Source: Chloroflexota bacterium (GTDB taxonomy: Bacteria > Chloroflexota > UBA6077). Taken from it: DNA of 5,102 bases. The position numbers were made by a program, and so were the translations under genes. Below, piece by piece: positions 1 through 5,102 of this stretch. Location of the stretch: contig JAJYNT010000426.1 of the NCBI GenBank assembly GCA_021786215.1, positions 1 to 5,102 on the forward strand, given 5' to 3'. The notes under the pieces were generated by a model. It saw only the letters and a program-made list of their open reading frames with translations, did not search any database and was not told where the DNA came from. Position 1 is the first letter of the stretch, and every line of letters begins with the position of its first letter.

Positions 1-981
1 CATCCAGTTGAACCCGTTGACGCCGGCCGGGGCGTACTTGGAAAGCAAAGTCTGATAGATCTGGGCGGCGGCGATCGCCTCGGGTCCGTTGGTGTGCATG
101 ACGTTCTTGCTGTCGATAGACTGAACGTCCCAGCCCTGCATGAAGGCGGTCCATACTGGAGTGTTGGCGTTCTTCAGCCCCCTGGCCGCGAACCCGGCAA
201 CCCGGTTCGCAGGATCGTTGAGTTCCTTGGCCGCATTCACCATCTCGTCGAGGGTAGTGGGGACCTTGAGGTTCTTCTTGGCAAAGAGATCCTTGTTCCA
301 GTACAGGATCCACTGGTCCACGGCGAGTGGGATCGTATCGAGACGCCCGTCCGCCTGGGTGGCGTACTTGACGGCGCCATCGGTGAAGTCGGCGAAGTCG
401 AAATCGGGGCTGGTCTGAGTGGGATCTTTGATCAGATCCCGCAGATCCAGGAGCCATTTCCCCTTGCCGAAGAGCCCCTTGGTCACGTGCCAGGATTCGT
501 CCGTGACGTCGAAGCTGGGGTTCCCGGAGGTGAACTCGATGATCTGCTTCTGGCGCTGCTGCTGCTCCGGAACGATATCGACGTTAACCTTGATCCCTGT
601 GAGATCCTCGAATTCGGAGAAATGGCTCTTGCGGGTATCAGTGTAGGAAGCAACCACCAGCAGGGCGTTGATCGTCTGGCCCTTGAAGCGCTTCCAATCG
701 AAGTTGCTGCCCGGCGTCGACACGACCGCAGGGGCCGCAACAGTGGCCCGAGCCGCCGGGGCGGCCGCGGTCGGGGGCGCGGGGGCTTTGGTAGGGGCGG
801 CCGCGGGTTGAGCCGCCGGCGCGCAGCCCGAAAGGGCCGCCAAACCCGCGATGCCAGCGCCGAACTTGAGCAGGTCCCTTCGCGTCAGCCGCTTGCTCAA
901 GGTTGACGACAGGCTCCTCCCTTCCTGGTCAGCGGATTGGGAATTCGCTGGATCGAAACCGCCGATGTTCTGGCTGGACAT
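1..981 (-). CDS. ABC transporter extracellular solute-binding lipoprotein (family 1, sugar type), 3' end outside window
   Basis: I translated this from the reverse complement: 327 codons, open to the window edge with no stop. It should act as the membrane-anchored receptor of an ABC importer, capturing a carbohydrate-like solute outside the membrane and passing it to permease partners, which are not in view. The N-terminus carries a twin-arginine motif, TRRDLLK (residues 33-39, R34/R35), a short hydrophobic stretch (GAGIAGLAAL) and a lipobox LSGC with the lipidated Cys at 53. An Ala/Pro/Thr-rich linker (about 54-91) precedes the mature domain. The segments EFEDLTGIKVNVDIVP (123-138) and DTIPLAVDQWILYWNKDLF (215-233) are typical of family 1 binding proteins. 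Such proteins usually run to about 430-480 residues, so roughly the last third is missing. The start at 981 is chosen because GGAGGAG lies just upstream; an in-frame ATG at 993 would overlap that site. The ligand cannot be told from sequence. Confidence 0.9.
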   Translation of the reverse strand, partial: MSSQNIGGFDPANSQSADQEGRSLSSTLSKRLTRRDLLKFGAGIAGLAALSGCAPAAQPAAAPTKAPAPPTAAAPAARATVAAPAVVSTPGSNFDWKRFKGQTINALLVVASYTDTRKSHFSEFEDLTGIKVNVDIVPEQQQRQKQIIEFTSGNPSFDVTDESWHVTKGLFGKGKWLLDLRDLIKDPTQTSPDFDFADFTDGAVKYATQADGRLDTIPLAVDQWILYWNKDLFAKKNLKVPTTLDEMVNAAKELNDPANRVAGFAARGLKNANTPVWTAFMQGWDVQSIDSKNVMHTNGPEAIAAAQIYQTLLSKYAPAGVNGFNWM

Positions 982-984
982 GCT

Positions 985-991
985 CTCCTCC
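985..991 (-). promoter_or_regulatory. Shine-Dalgarno site of the solute-binding protein gene
   Basis: The minus strand reads GGAGGAG, three bases before the ATG at 981 (five from the GGAGG core). It decides the start: a second in-frame ATG at 993-991 lies at the edge of this motif and has no comparable site of its own. Confidence 0.7.
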
Positions 992-1060
992 ATTGGTGAA
1001 CTCACTAGGAAAATGAACCACCAGAATCCATTTCGCCCGACGGGGAAAGGTCAGCGGATA

Positions 1061-1286
1061 TTACACGATCGACTCTAATTCCAGAGCCGCCAGAGCTCTC
1101 CTTTCTGCATTGATGAGATGGGTTCGAGTTGCCTCAACCGAAGCGGCAGAGGTCATCCACCACCAACCGCTCACCAGGCTTAATCTGATGATCCGCGATG
1201 GCTTGCAGGATGATGGTGTACACGTGCTCGCTCAGCCTGTGGAAGTCATCCCCAATGGGTGGGATCGAAGCTCGCACCAGCGTCAC
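1061..1286 (-). pseudogene. Remnant of a GntR-family transcriptional regulator (N-terminal winged helix only, frameshifted)
   Basis: The minus strand from a possible GTG at 1286 encodes a stretch with RLSEHVYTIILQAIAD, then IKPGERLVVDDLCRFG, then a TGA at 1134-1136. This matches the first half of a GntR winged-helix domain, whose family pattern is roughly V-x-x-x-L-x-x-A-I-x-x-G-x-L-x-P-G-x-x-L. Reading on from GTT at 1138 in a shifted frame gives VEATRTHLINAERR followed by ALAALELESIV and TAA at 1061-1063. That resembles the recognition helix and following helix (SRTPVREAL...LEAEGLV), with a few extra residues. The domain is therefore split between two frames. The C-terminal effector-binding domain (usually 130-150 residues more) is absent, as the solute-binding gene starts 80 bases further on. 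The intact ancestor was probably the local repressor of the aldolase/transporter cluster. A single sequencing error could explain the frameshift but not the missing C-terminus. Confidence 0.6.
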
Positions 1287-1431
1287 CAGCCGTTTCAGAA
1301 GCGGAAACCGAGAATCGAGGAGCCGACCTGTAGTTCATTCCGTGTACGAAATACATAGTAGTGGTGGTCTCTGGGTAGTGTCAAGCAGTTGAAGCCGAAG
1401 TGAACCCTACCAGGGAAATCTGGTTAGAGGC

Positions 1432-1480
1432 GGAAATAAGAATCACCCCGACCCTACCCGGAGGAGAGGGTCGGGGTGAT
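1432..1480 (-). terminator. Intrinsic terminator downstream of the DapA-like gene
   Basis: A perfect 14-base inverted repeat, ATCACCCCGACCCT (1442-1455) and AGGGTCGGGGTGAT (1467-1480), encloses an 11-base loop. It begins 20 bases after the stop of the minus-strand gene ending at 1500. On the minus strand the hairpin is followed by TTCTTATTTC, a modest U-rich tail. Stem strength and position make termination of the aldolase transcript likely; it also separates that gene from the GntR relic and the binding-protein gene. Confidence 0.75.
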
Positions 1481-1499
1481 GACGAGTCAGCGCAAGGAA

Positions 1500-2411
1500 T
1501 TAGAAGGCCCCGACCTTGGCTCCGGGCAGCGGCAGCCCCGCGGCGATGTTGGCGGCCAGGAACTTCTCCGCCTCCTGGGGCGTGAGCCGAGGCAGCGGGG
1601 AGGCCACGTTATCCTCCATCATCCCCATGGTTTTCAGGATCAGCTTGTAACCATGAACCGGGGTCCGCCCTCGCAAACGGATCAGGGCATCCAGACGGGC
1701 CTGTAGGGCCAAGGTCGCCGCAACGTCACCTTTTCGGCCGGTGGCCACCAGCTCGGCCAGCAGCTGGGGGTAGATGTTCGCATGGCCCGGCACCAGCCCA
1801 TCGGCCCCGGCCAGCATGCTGATCCCCGCGTAGCTCTGGTTCCCTTGAAGCACGATGAACCCGGGATCTCGCTTGGCCAGGATGGCCTGCACCTCCGCCC
1901 AATCGCCAGAGCTATCCTTGATGCCGGCGATGTTGGGCACATCTGCTAGCTTCAGCACCAGATCCGCTCCAAACGATACCTTGGTATTCACCGGGATGTT
2001 ATAGAGCAGCACGGGCAGGTCCGAGGCCTCGGCCACCCGGCGGAAGTGGGAGCCTAGCTCCTCACTGTTGTAGCCGCCGAAGTAAAATGGGGTAGTGACC
2101 ACGTAGCCCTCGAGACCACGCCCGGATAGGTTATGTATCTCCTCGATAACACGAGCGGTGCTGGGCTCCAGGACCCCGGAGATAACCGGGACCCTGCCCG
2201 CGGCGGCCTCCACCGTGGCCTCCGCCAACTCAGCCCGTACCGAGGGGCGCACCACTGGACCCTCACCCATGGATCCCAGGATGAAGATGCCGTCGACGCC
2301 ACCTTGGATCAGAAAATTCACAAGCCGTCCAACGGCTGGGCGGTCCAGCCGCTCGTCCGCCGTGAGTGGAGTGATCATGGGCACGATTACGCCGCTGAAT
2401 CGGGAACTCAC
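1500..2411 (-). CDS. DapA/DHDPS-superfamily class I aldolase or lyase (2-keto acid aldolase-like)
   Basis: This complete 303-residue protein has the length and layout of the dihydrodipicolinate synthase / N-acetylneuraminate lyase family, a (beta/alpha)8 barrel that forms a Schiff base with a 2-keto acid. Visible landmarks are GVIVPMITPL (7-16), GSMGEGP (46-52), TTPFYF (106-111), the catalytic Tyr in LLYNIP (Y137) and the Schiff-base Lys in IAGIKDSSGD (K165). True DapA usually has GTTGE and a YN-(V/I)-P-x-R-T segment whose Arg binds aspartate semialdehyde. Here these are GSMGE and YNIPVNT, with no Arg. Lysine biosynthesis is thus less likely than cleavage or dehydration of a sugar-acid-derived keto acid, such as a 2-keto-3-deoxy acid; that is inference. 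It starts with GTG after AAGGAG, and lies on the same strand as the GntR relic and solute-binding gene, which fits a catabolic cluster. Family assignment is firm; the substrate is unknown. Confidence 0.93.
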   Translation of the reverse strand: MSSRFSGVIVPMITPLTADERLDRPAVGRLVNFLIQGGVDGIFILGSMGEGPVVRPSVRAELAEATVEAAAGRVPVISGVLEPSTARVIEEIHNLSGRGLEGYVVTTPFYFGGYNSEELGSHFRRVAEASDLPVLLYNIPVNTKVSFGADLVLKLADVPNIAGIKDSSGDWAEVQAILAKRDPGFIVLQGNQSYAGISMLAGADGLVPGHANIYPQLLAELVATGRKGDVAATLALQARLDALIRLRGRTPVHGYKLILKTMGMMEDNVASPLPRLTPQEAEKFLAANIAAGLPLPGAKVGAF

Positions 2412-2420
2412 TTGTCGCTT

Positions 2421-2426
2421 CTCCTT
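2421..2426 (-). promoter_or_regulatory. Shine-Dalgarno site of the DapA-like gene
   Basis: The minus strand reads AAGGAG nine bases before the GTG at 2411-2409. This spacing supports that GTG as the true start, giving an N-terminus MSSRFSGVIVPM that places the first barrel strand where the family expects it. Confidence 0.7.
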
Positions 2427-2499
2427 ACTCGATTAGCTGGTGGGAATGCACGGCCGACCTGCTCTCGCTGAAGGTCGCCGGGACTCCTGCTGGCCTCCC

Positions 2500-2505
2500 A
2501 GTATA
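2500..2505 (-). promoter_or_regulatory. Possible -10 element for the DapA-like gene
   Basis: The minus strand carries TATACT (five of six matches to TATAAT) about 90 bases upstream of the GTG start. The bases 16-18 upstream are GC-rich and show no good -35 match, so this is a weak call and may need an activator or be incidental. Confidence 0.3.
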
Positions 2506-2608
2506 CAGCGCTTGAAACCGGCGCGTCGCCCTCCCGCGCGAATGCTCACCCTCAATCTGCCGAATGACTGCAAGGATCCATCACCTTGGAACCAACCGAG
2601 CGCTCGAC

Positions 2609-2638
2609 TTCGATGCCCAGAGCGGAATCGCGTATAAT
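2609..2638 (+). promoter_or_regulatory. Sigma-70-type promoter of tyrS
   Basis: A perfect TATAAT lies at 2633-2638, in otherwise GC-rich DNA. A weak -35, TTCGAT, sits at 2609-2614 with an 18-base spacer. Transcription would begin near 2645, leaving a leader of under 30 bases before the GTG at 2673. That is too short for a T-box leader, and no T-box motif (AGGGTGG-type) is visible, so tRNA-sensing control of the kind seen on many Firmicutes tyrS genes is unlikely. A 10-base palindrome CGAGCGCTCG lies at 2597-2606, just upstream of the -35. Confidence 0.55.
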
Positions 2639-2672
2639 CACCCCTACACAGTAACCTCCGGGGGTTCGTAGC

Positions 2673-3905
2673 GTGGCAAATGTGTTGGACGTGCTGATGG
2701 AGCGGGGCTTCGTCAAGGACATCTCCGACGAGGGGGGTCTTCGCGACGCCTTGGAGAAGCCGATCACCCTGTACGTCGGCTTCGACCCCACTGCTCGTAG
2801 CCTCCATGTGGGCAACCTGCTGAGCATCATGGCCATGAGCTGGATGCAGCGGTACGGCCATTGTCCCATCGCCGTGGTTGGGGGCGGGACCGGGATGGTG
2901 GGCGACCCCACCGGCCGTACCACAGGGAGACCGATCCTCACCGTCGAGCAGATCGAGGAGAACATGCGAGGCCAGAAAGCGCAGCTCCAGCGCTACCTGG
3001 ACTTTTCAGGCGGCCGCGCCATCATGGTGAACAATGCCGAATGGTTGACCAAGCTGAACTACATCGAGTTTCTGCGAGACATCGGCGTCCACTTCAGCGT
3101 GAACCAGATGCTCGCCATGGAAACCTACAAGACGAAACTGGAATCGGAATCGGGGCTCAGCTTCCTCGAGTTCAACTACGCCCTTCTGCAGGCCTACGAT
3201 TTCCTAACCCTGTACAGGGAGTACAGCTGCATCCTGCAAATGGGAGGCAGCGATCAATGGGCCAACAGCCTGGCGGGCGCCGACCTGATCCGGAGGGTCG
3301 AGGGGGGCCAGGCCTACGTCCTCGTCACACCGCTCCTGACCACGGCCTCCGGCGCCAAGATGGGGAAGTCACAATCGGGCTCGGTGTGGTTGGACCCGGA
3401 GCTGGTGTCGCCATATCAGTTCTATCAATACTGGATCAACACCGAGGACCCGGATGTGAAGCGGTGGCTGGCGCTCTACACGTTTCTCCCCATGGAAGAG
3501 GTACGCGCCCTGGGAAAGTTGCACGGAGCCGAGACCCGAAAGGCCAAGGAGGTGCTCGCCTTCGAGGCCACCAAGATCACCCACGGCGAGGAGGCGGCCC
3601 GCGAGGCTCAGGCGGCCTCTCGGGCCCTCTTCGGAGGCGGTGCCGGCTCCTTGGAAGGGGTACCAACCACCCACATCGACGCTGCTGAGCTAGCCGAGGG
3701 AATCCCCGCCTCCCAACTGCTGGCTATGGTGGGGCTGGCCTCCTCTCGGGCCGGGGCCCGGCGACTGATCCAGCAGGGTGGGGCCTACGTCAACGGCGAG
3801 CGGATCGAGAGCGTCGACCAGAGCATCACGCCTCACGACCTGCTGGAAGGCTCGCTCTTCCTGCGAGTTGGCAAGAAGAAATACCACCGTATAGTTGTGG
3901 ATTGA
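2673..3905 (+). CDS. tyrS: Tyrosyl-tRNA synthetase
   Basis: This 410-residue cytoplasmic enzyme activates tyrosine with ATP and charges tRNA-Tyr. Class I signatures are in order: LYVGFDPTA (33-41, with the tyrosine-contacting Y34), a HIGH-equivalent SLHVGN (43-48), GDPTGR (77-82), LQAYDF (172-177), GGSDQWAN (191-198) and a KMSKS-equivalent KMGKS (229-233). The C-terminus (about 346-405), with SRAGARRLIQQGGAYVNG and RVGKKKYHRIVV, is an S4-like RNA-binding domain. Length and domain order are those of a full bacterial TyrRS. It starts with GTG (VANVLDVL in literal codons); the G-rich run GGGGG at 2660-2664 is the only nearby ribosome-site candidate. DQWAN replaces the more usual DQWGN, and HVGN replaces HIGH/HLGH, both variations near the active site. 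The gene stands alone, divergent from the aldolase gene and convergent with the DUF2848 gene. Confidence 0.98.
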   Translation: MANVLDVLMERGFVKDISDEGGLRDALEKPITLYVGFDPTARSLHVGNLLSIMAMSWMQRYGHCPIAVVGGGTGMVGDPTGRTTGRPILTVEQIEENMRGQKAQLQRYLDFSGGRAIMVNNAEWLTKLNYIEFLRDIGVHFSVNQMLAMETYKTKLESESGLSFLEFNYALLQAYDFLTLYREYSCILQMGGSDQWANSLAGADLIRRVEGGQAYVLVTPLLTTASGAKMGKSQSGSVWLDPELVSPYQFYQYWINTEDPDVKRWLALYTFLPMEEVRALGKLHGAETRKAKEVLAFEATKITHGEEAAREAQAASRALFGGGAGSLEGVPTTHIDAAELAEGIPASQLLAMVGLASSRAGARRLIQQGGAYVNGERIESVDQSITPHDLLEGSLFLRVGKKKYHRIVVD

Positions 3906-3924
3906 CCGCCGTCCACCGCCATCG

Positions 3925-4620
3925 TCACACGATCTTCTCGCGCATCACCTCTACCCGGTAGCCGTGGCGGATCGTTCTACCCAGCACCGGGTCGTGCAAC
4001 TCCATCTCGTAGGCGTCGGCGAAGCTGATCCCACCATTAGATGGGATAGTACCGGACATCAGCACCACATTGTGGGGCCTTACCCCAAATAGATCCTCCA
4101 GCTTCCCGAGCCAGATCGAGGGTGGCAGCAACGCCGCCACTGGGCCCTCCTGGTAGAGCCGCCTTTCGCCCCTTTCGATAACCCAGCACCGCAAGATCAG
4201 ATCGTCCCAATGGTCGGCAACCTCCTGGTAGCGCCACACCTCCCTGCCCAGCAGGTCAGGATAGCTCTGCTTCGACCACTCGACGCTACGACTCTCCAGA
4301 TCTCGGTCGGTGTGGTCGCTACCCACCGTGACGAAGATCTCTTCACGTCCGACAAACAGCACGTACTCCACCTCCCCAGAGGTCTTCTCGTGCTGCACCT
4401 GGATCGAGTCGACGTTGGTGGCCAGATAGCTGCTCAGGGCGTAAAGGGTCGGAGTTCGGGTCGGCGCCGGCACCCCGATGTCCGCCAGCTCCTCCACATG
4501 CCTCCAGACGGCCGCCTGGTCCCTCCCCGCGTACCCACCGTTGAACAGCCGCTCCACCTGAAACTCGATCTCTCGCCCACTTGCCTGCTCGATCAACCCC
4601 AGCCTTGGCATCCAACCCAT
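3925..4620 (-). CDS. DUF2848 family protein (fumarylacetoacetate-hydrolase-like)
   Basis: I recognise this 231-residue protein as DUF2848 by its overall pattern: VERLFNGGYAGRDQAAVWRH (22-41), EELADIGVP (43-51), SGEVEYVLFVG (81-91), VGSDHTDRDLE (99-109), SKQ (116-118), YQEGPVAALLPP (156-167), LMSGTIP (187-193) and DPVLGRTI (210-217). The family is generally described as related to fumarylacetoacetate hydrolase folds. The EVE (83-85) could be metal ligands, as in that fold; this is inference. No signal peptide or membrane segment is visible, so it is probably cytoplasmic. Substrate and reaction are not known to me. It starts with ATG after GGGAGGT (core five bases upstream). A later in-frame ATG at 4611 has worse spacing. 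It ends 19 bases from tyrS, tail to tail, with no terminator visible between them, so read-through antisense transcription is possible. Length is normal and the frame intact. Confidence 0.85.
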   Translation of the reverse strand: MGWMPRLGLIEQASGREIEFQVERLFNGGYAGRDQAAVWRHVEELADIGVPAPTRTPTLYALSSYLATNVDSIQVQHEKTSGEVEYVLFVGREEIFVTVGSDHTDRDLESRSVEWSKQSYPDLLGREVWRYQEVADHWDDLILRCWVIERGERRLYQEGPVAALLPPSIWLGKLEDLFGVRPHNVVLMSGTIPSNGGISFADAYEMELHDPVLGRTIRHGYRVEVMREKIV

Positions 4621-4624
4621 AACG

Positions 4625-4631
4625 ACCTCCC
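4625..4631 (-). promoter_or_regulatory. Shine-Dalgarno site of the DUF2848 gene
   Basis: The minus strand reads GGGAGGT four bases before the ATG at 4620 (five from the GGAGG core). It favours that ATG over the in-frame ATG at codon 4. Confidence 0.65.
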
Positions 4632-4689
4632 ATCAACGCCCTCTTCTGTTCTCGATCCTTTCGACCTGCCCAGGAAAGAGTCAGCATCG

Positions 4690-4718
4690 AGTATGGCCGG
4701 GGGCAGCCACGGCGTCAA
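4690..4718 (-). promoter_or_regulatory. Probable sigma-70-type promoter of the DUF2848 gene
   Basis: On the minus strand TTGACG (4718-4713, five of six consensus matches) is followed after exactly 17 bases by CATACT (4695-4690, four of six). Initiation would fall near 4683, giving a leader of about 60 bases before the ATG at 4620. Position, strand and ideal spacing together make this the best two-box promoter in the window. Confidence 0.5.
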
Positions 4719-4723
4719 GCCGG

Positions 4724-4741
4724 GCAACCCCGGGGTGTTGC
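4724..4741. promoter_or_regulatory. Inverted repeat just upstream of the DUF2848 promoter, possible operator
   Basis: GCAAC (4724-4728) and GTTGC (4737-4741) flank an 8-base GC-rich centre. The repeat lies five bases upstream of the -35 box, where an activator or repressor dimer could bind. Chance palindromes are common in GC-rich DNA, so confidence is low. Confidence 0.25.
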
Positions 4742-4750
4742 TGTCCAGGG

Positions 4751-4805
4751 AAAATGTCAGTCTAACTGAGCAGCGAACATGTCATGATTAGGTGTAGCGG
4801 GACAC
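4751..4805. mobile_element. Possible decayed insertion-sequence end (IS21-like appearance)
   Basis: The stretch is AT-richer than its surroundings and holds ATGTCA twice, 25 bases apart (4754-4759 and 4779-4784), then GATTAGGTGTAGCGGGACAC, which contains a GTGT...ACAC inverted pair (4792-4795, 4802-4805). Repeated TGTCA-type boxes near a terminus are reminiscent of the multiple-repeat ends of IS21-family elements. No transposase gene (istA/istB) or second end is in the window, so this could be a solo remnant, the edge of an element beyond the window, or coincidence. Confidence 0.25.
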
Positions 4806-4830
4806 ACAAGTAAGCCAGGGCGTTTTGTCT

Positions 4831-4856
4831 CGGGGGCTCTGCCCCCCGACCCCCCG
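4831..4856. repeat. G/C-run palindrome
   Basis: GGGGGC (4832-4837), a TCT loop, and GCCCCC (4841-4846) form a perfect six-base stem, followed by a further C-run CCCCCCG ending at 4856. There is no T-run after it on either strand that would make it a standard terminator. The pattern resembles dispersed G/C-rich palindromic repeats seen between genes in many GC-rich bacteria. Confidence 0.4.
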
Positions 4857-4884
4857 AAGTTTACGAGGCATGGGGGGAAGCTCT

Positions 4885-4949
4885 GGTTGTCCTGTGGGCG
4901 GTCGGCGGTGGGCGGGGGAAGCCCGAAGACCTCCCCCGGACGGACAACC
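4885..4949. repeat. Nested inverted repeats (possible structured element or dispersed repeat)
   Basis: The outer arms GGTTGTCC (4885-4892) and GGACAACC (4942-4949) enclose inner arms CGGGGGA (4913-4919) and TCCCCCG (4932-4938) around a 12-base loop. Both stems are perfect and properly nested. No known RNA family is recognised. Confidence 0.35.
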
Positions 4950-5102
4950 GTCGCCACCCCATCCGGTTATCCCTTAGCGGGTCGCTCTTCAGCGTGGCCC
5001 ACCTCCGTTTCGCCGGACAATCCTGAGGATAGAGCCTCACTCCTCCGAGCCGCAAGCCCTCTGCCCCTGCGGCCGTGACCCCTGCTTGAGCGGCCTGTAC
5101 CA
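4950..5102. other. Right-hand end of the window without a recognisable gene
   Basis: Together with 4760-4949 this makes over 300 bases with no supported coding region. Short open frames exist on both strands, but they are Arg/Pro/Ser-rich, lack ribosome-binding sites and resemble no family I know. No tRNA cloverleaf or clear terminator is visible. A gene could begin beyond 5102. Confidence 0.5.

Noticed and set aside
94..906. Long plus-strand open frame of 270 codons
   Set aside because: It is antisense to the solute-binding protein gene, which has a clear signal, lipobox and family motifs; the plus-strand product is low-complexity and Arg/Gly-rich towards its end.
1110..1358. Small plus-strand gene between the binding-protein and aldolase genes
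   Set aside because: The minus strand here matches a GntR winged-helix domain, so the plus-strand frame is best explained as its shadow.
2430..2672. T-box leader upstream of tyrS
   Set aside because: No AGGGTGG-type T-box sequence or specifier hairpin is seen, and the likely promoter at 2609-2638 leaves under 30 bases of leader.
2433..2965. Minus-strand open frames across the intergenic region and the tyrS 5' end
   Set aside because: They overlap the tyrS promoter and its conserved N-terminal coding sequence, have no ribosome site I can see, and resemble no known protein.
2861..3688. Plus-strand 275-codon open frame within tyrS
   Set aside because: Out-of-frame shadow of tyrS in GC-rich DNA, with Arg/His/Pro-rich composition and no family resemblance.
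4210..4791. Plus-strand open frame of 193 codons
   Set aside because: Mostly antisense to the DUF2848 gene, whose motifs are clear; no independent coding evidence.
5060..5102. Possible tRNA 3' end because the window ends in CCA
   Set aside because: No acceptor stem, T-arm (GTTCRA) or anticodon arm can be folded from the preceding bases.

Overview
This is a GC-rich window of about 5.1 kb from a bacterium. It has short intergenic gaps, two GTG starts and Shine-Dalgarno motifs of the GGAGG type. The solute-binding lipoprotein at the left edge has a twin-arginine signal, a lipobox and a long Ala/Pro/Thr linker, a style common in Chloroflexota. A Chloroflexota-like host is therefore my best guess, inferred from protein style only and not from a marker search.

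Layout. Positions 1-981 (minus): 5' part of an ABC-transporter solute-binding lipoprotein, cut by the window edge. Positions 1061-1286 (minus): a broken remnant of a GntR-family regulator, keeping only the DNA-binding N-terminus and interrupted by a frameshift. Positions 1442-1480: a strong hairpin that probably terminates the next gene. Positions 1500-2411 (minus): a DapA/DHDPS-superfamily aldolase or lyase. Positions 2412-2672: divergent promoter region. Positions 2673-3905 (plus): complete tyrosyl-tRNA synthetase, tyrS. Positions 3925-4620 (minus): a DUF2848 protein, tail to tail with tyrS. Positions 4621-5102: no convincing gene; it holds a probable promoter for the DUF2848 gene, a possible decayed insertion-sequence end and several GC-rich palindromes.

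How the genes may work together. The minus-strand set (2-keto acid aldolase-like enzyme, GntR relic, sugar-type binding protein) resembles a catabolic locus for a sugar or sugar acid: uptake, local repressor, and a class I aldolase acting on a 2-keto acid. The DUF2848 protein, from a family related to fumarylacetoacetate-hydrolase folds, may be another catabolic enzyme, but tyrS separates it from the others. tyrS is housekeeping and appears to have its own promoter. The GntR relic suggests that local control of the cluster has been lost or handed to another regulator. I see no CRISPR array, tRNA, rRNA, toxin-antitoxin pair or clear novel defence system; the window looks like ordinary metabolic and housekeeping DNA with some decay.
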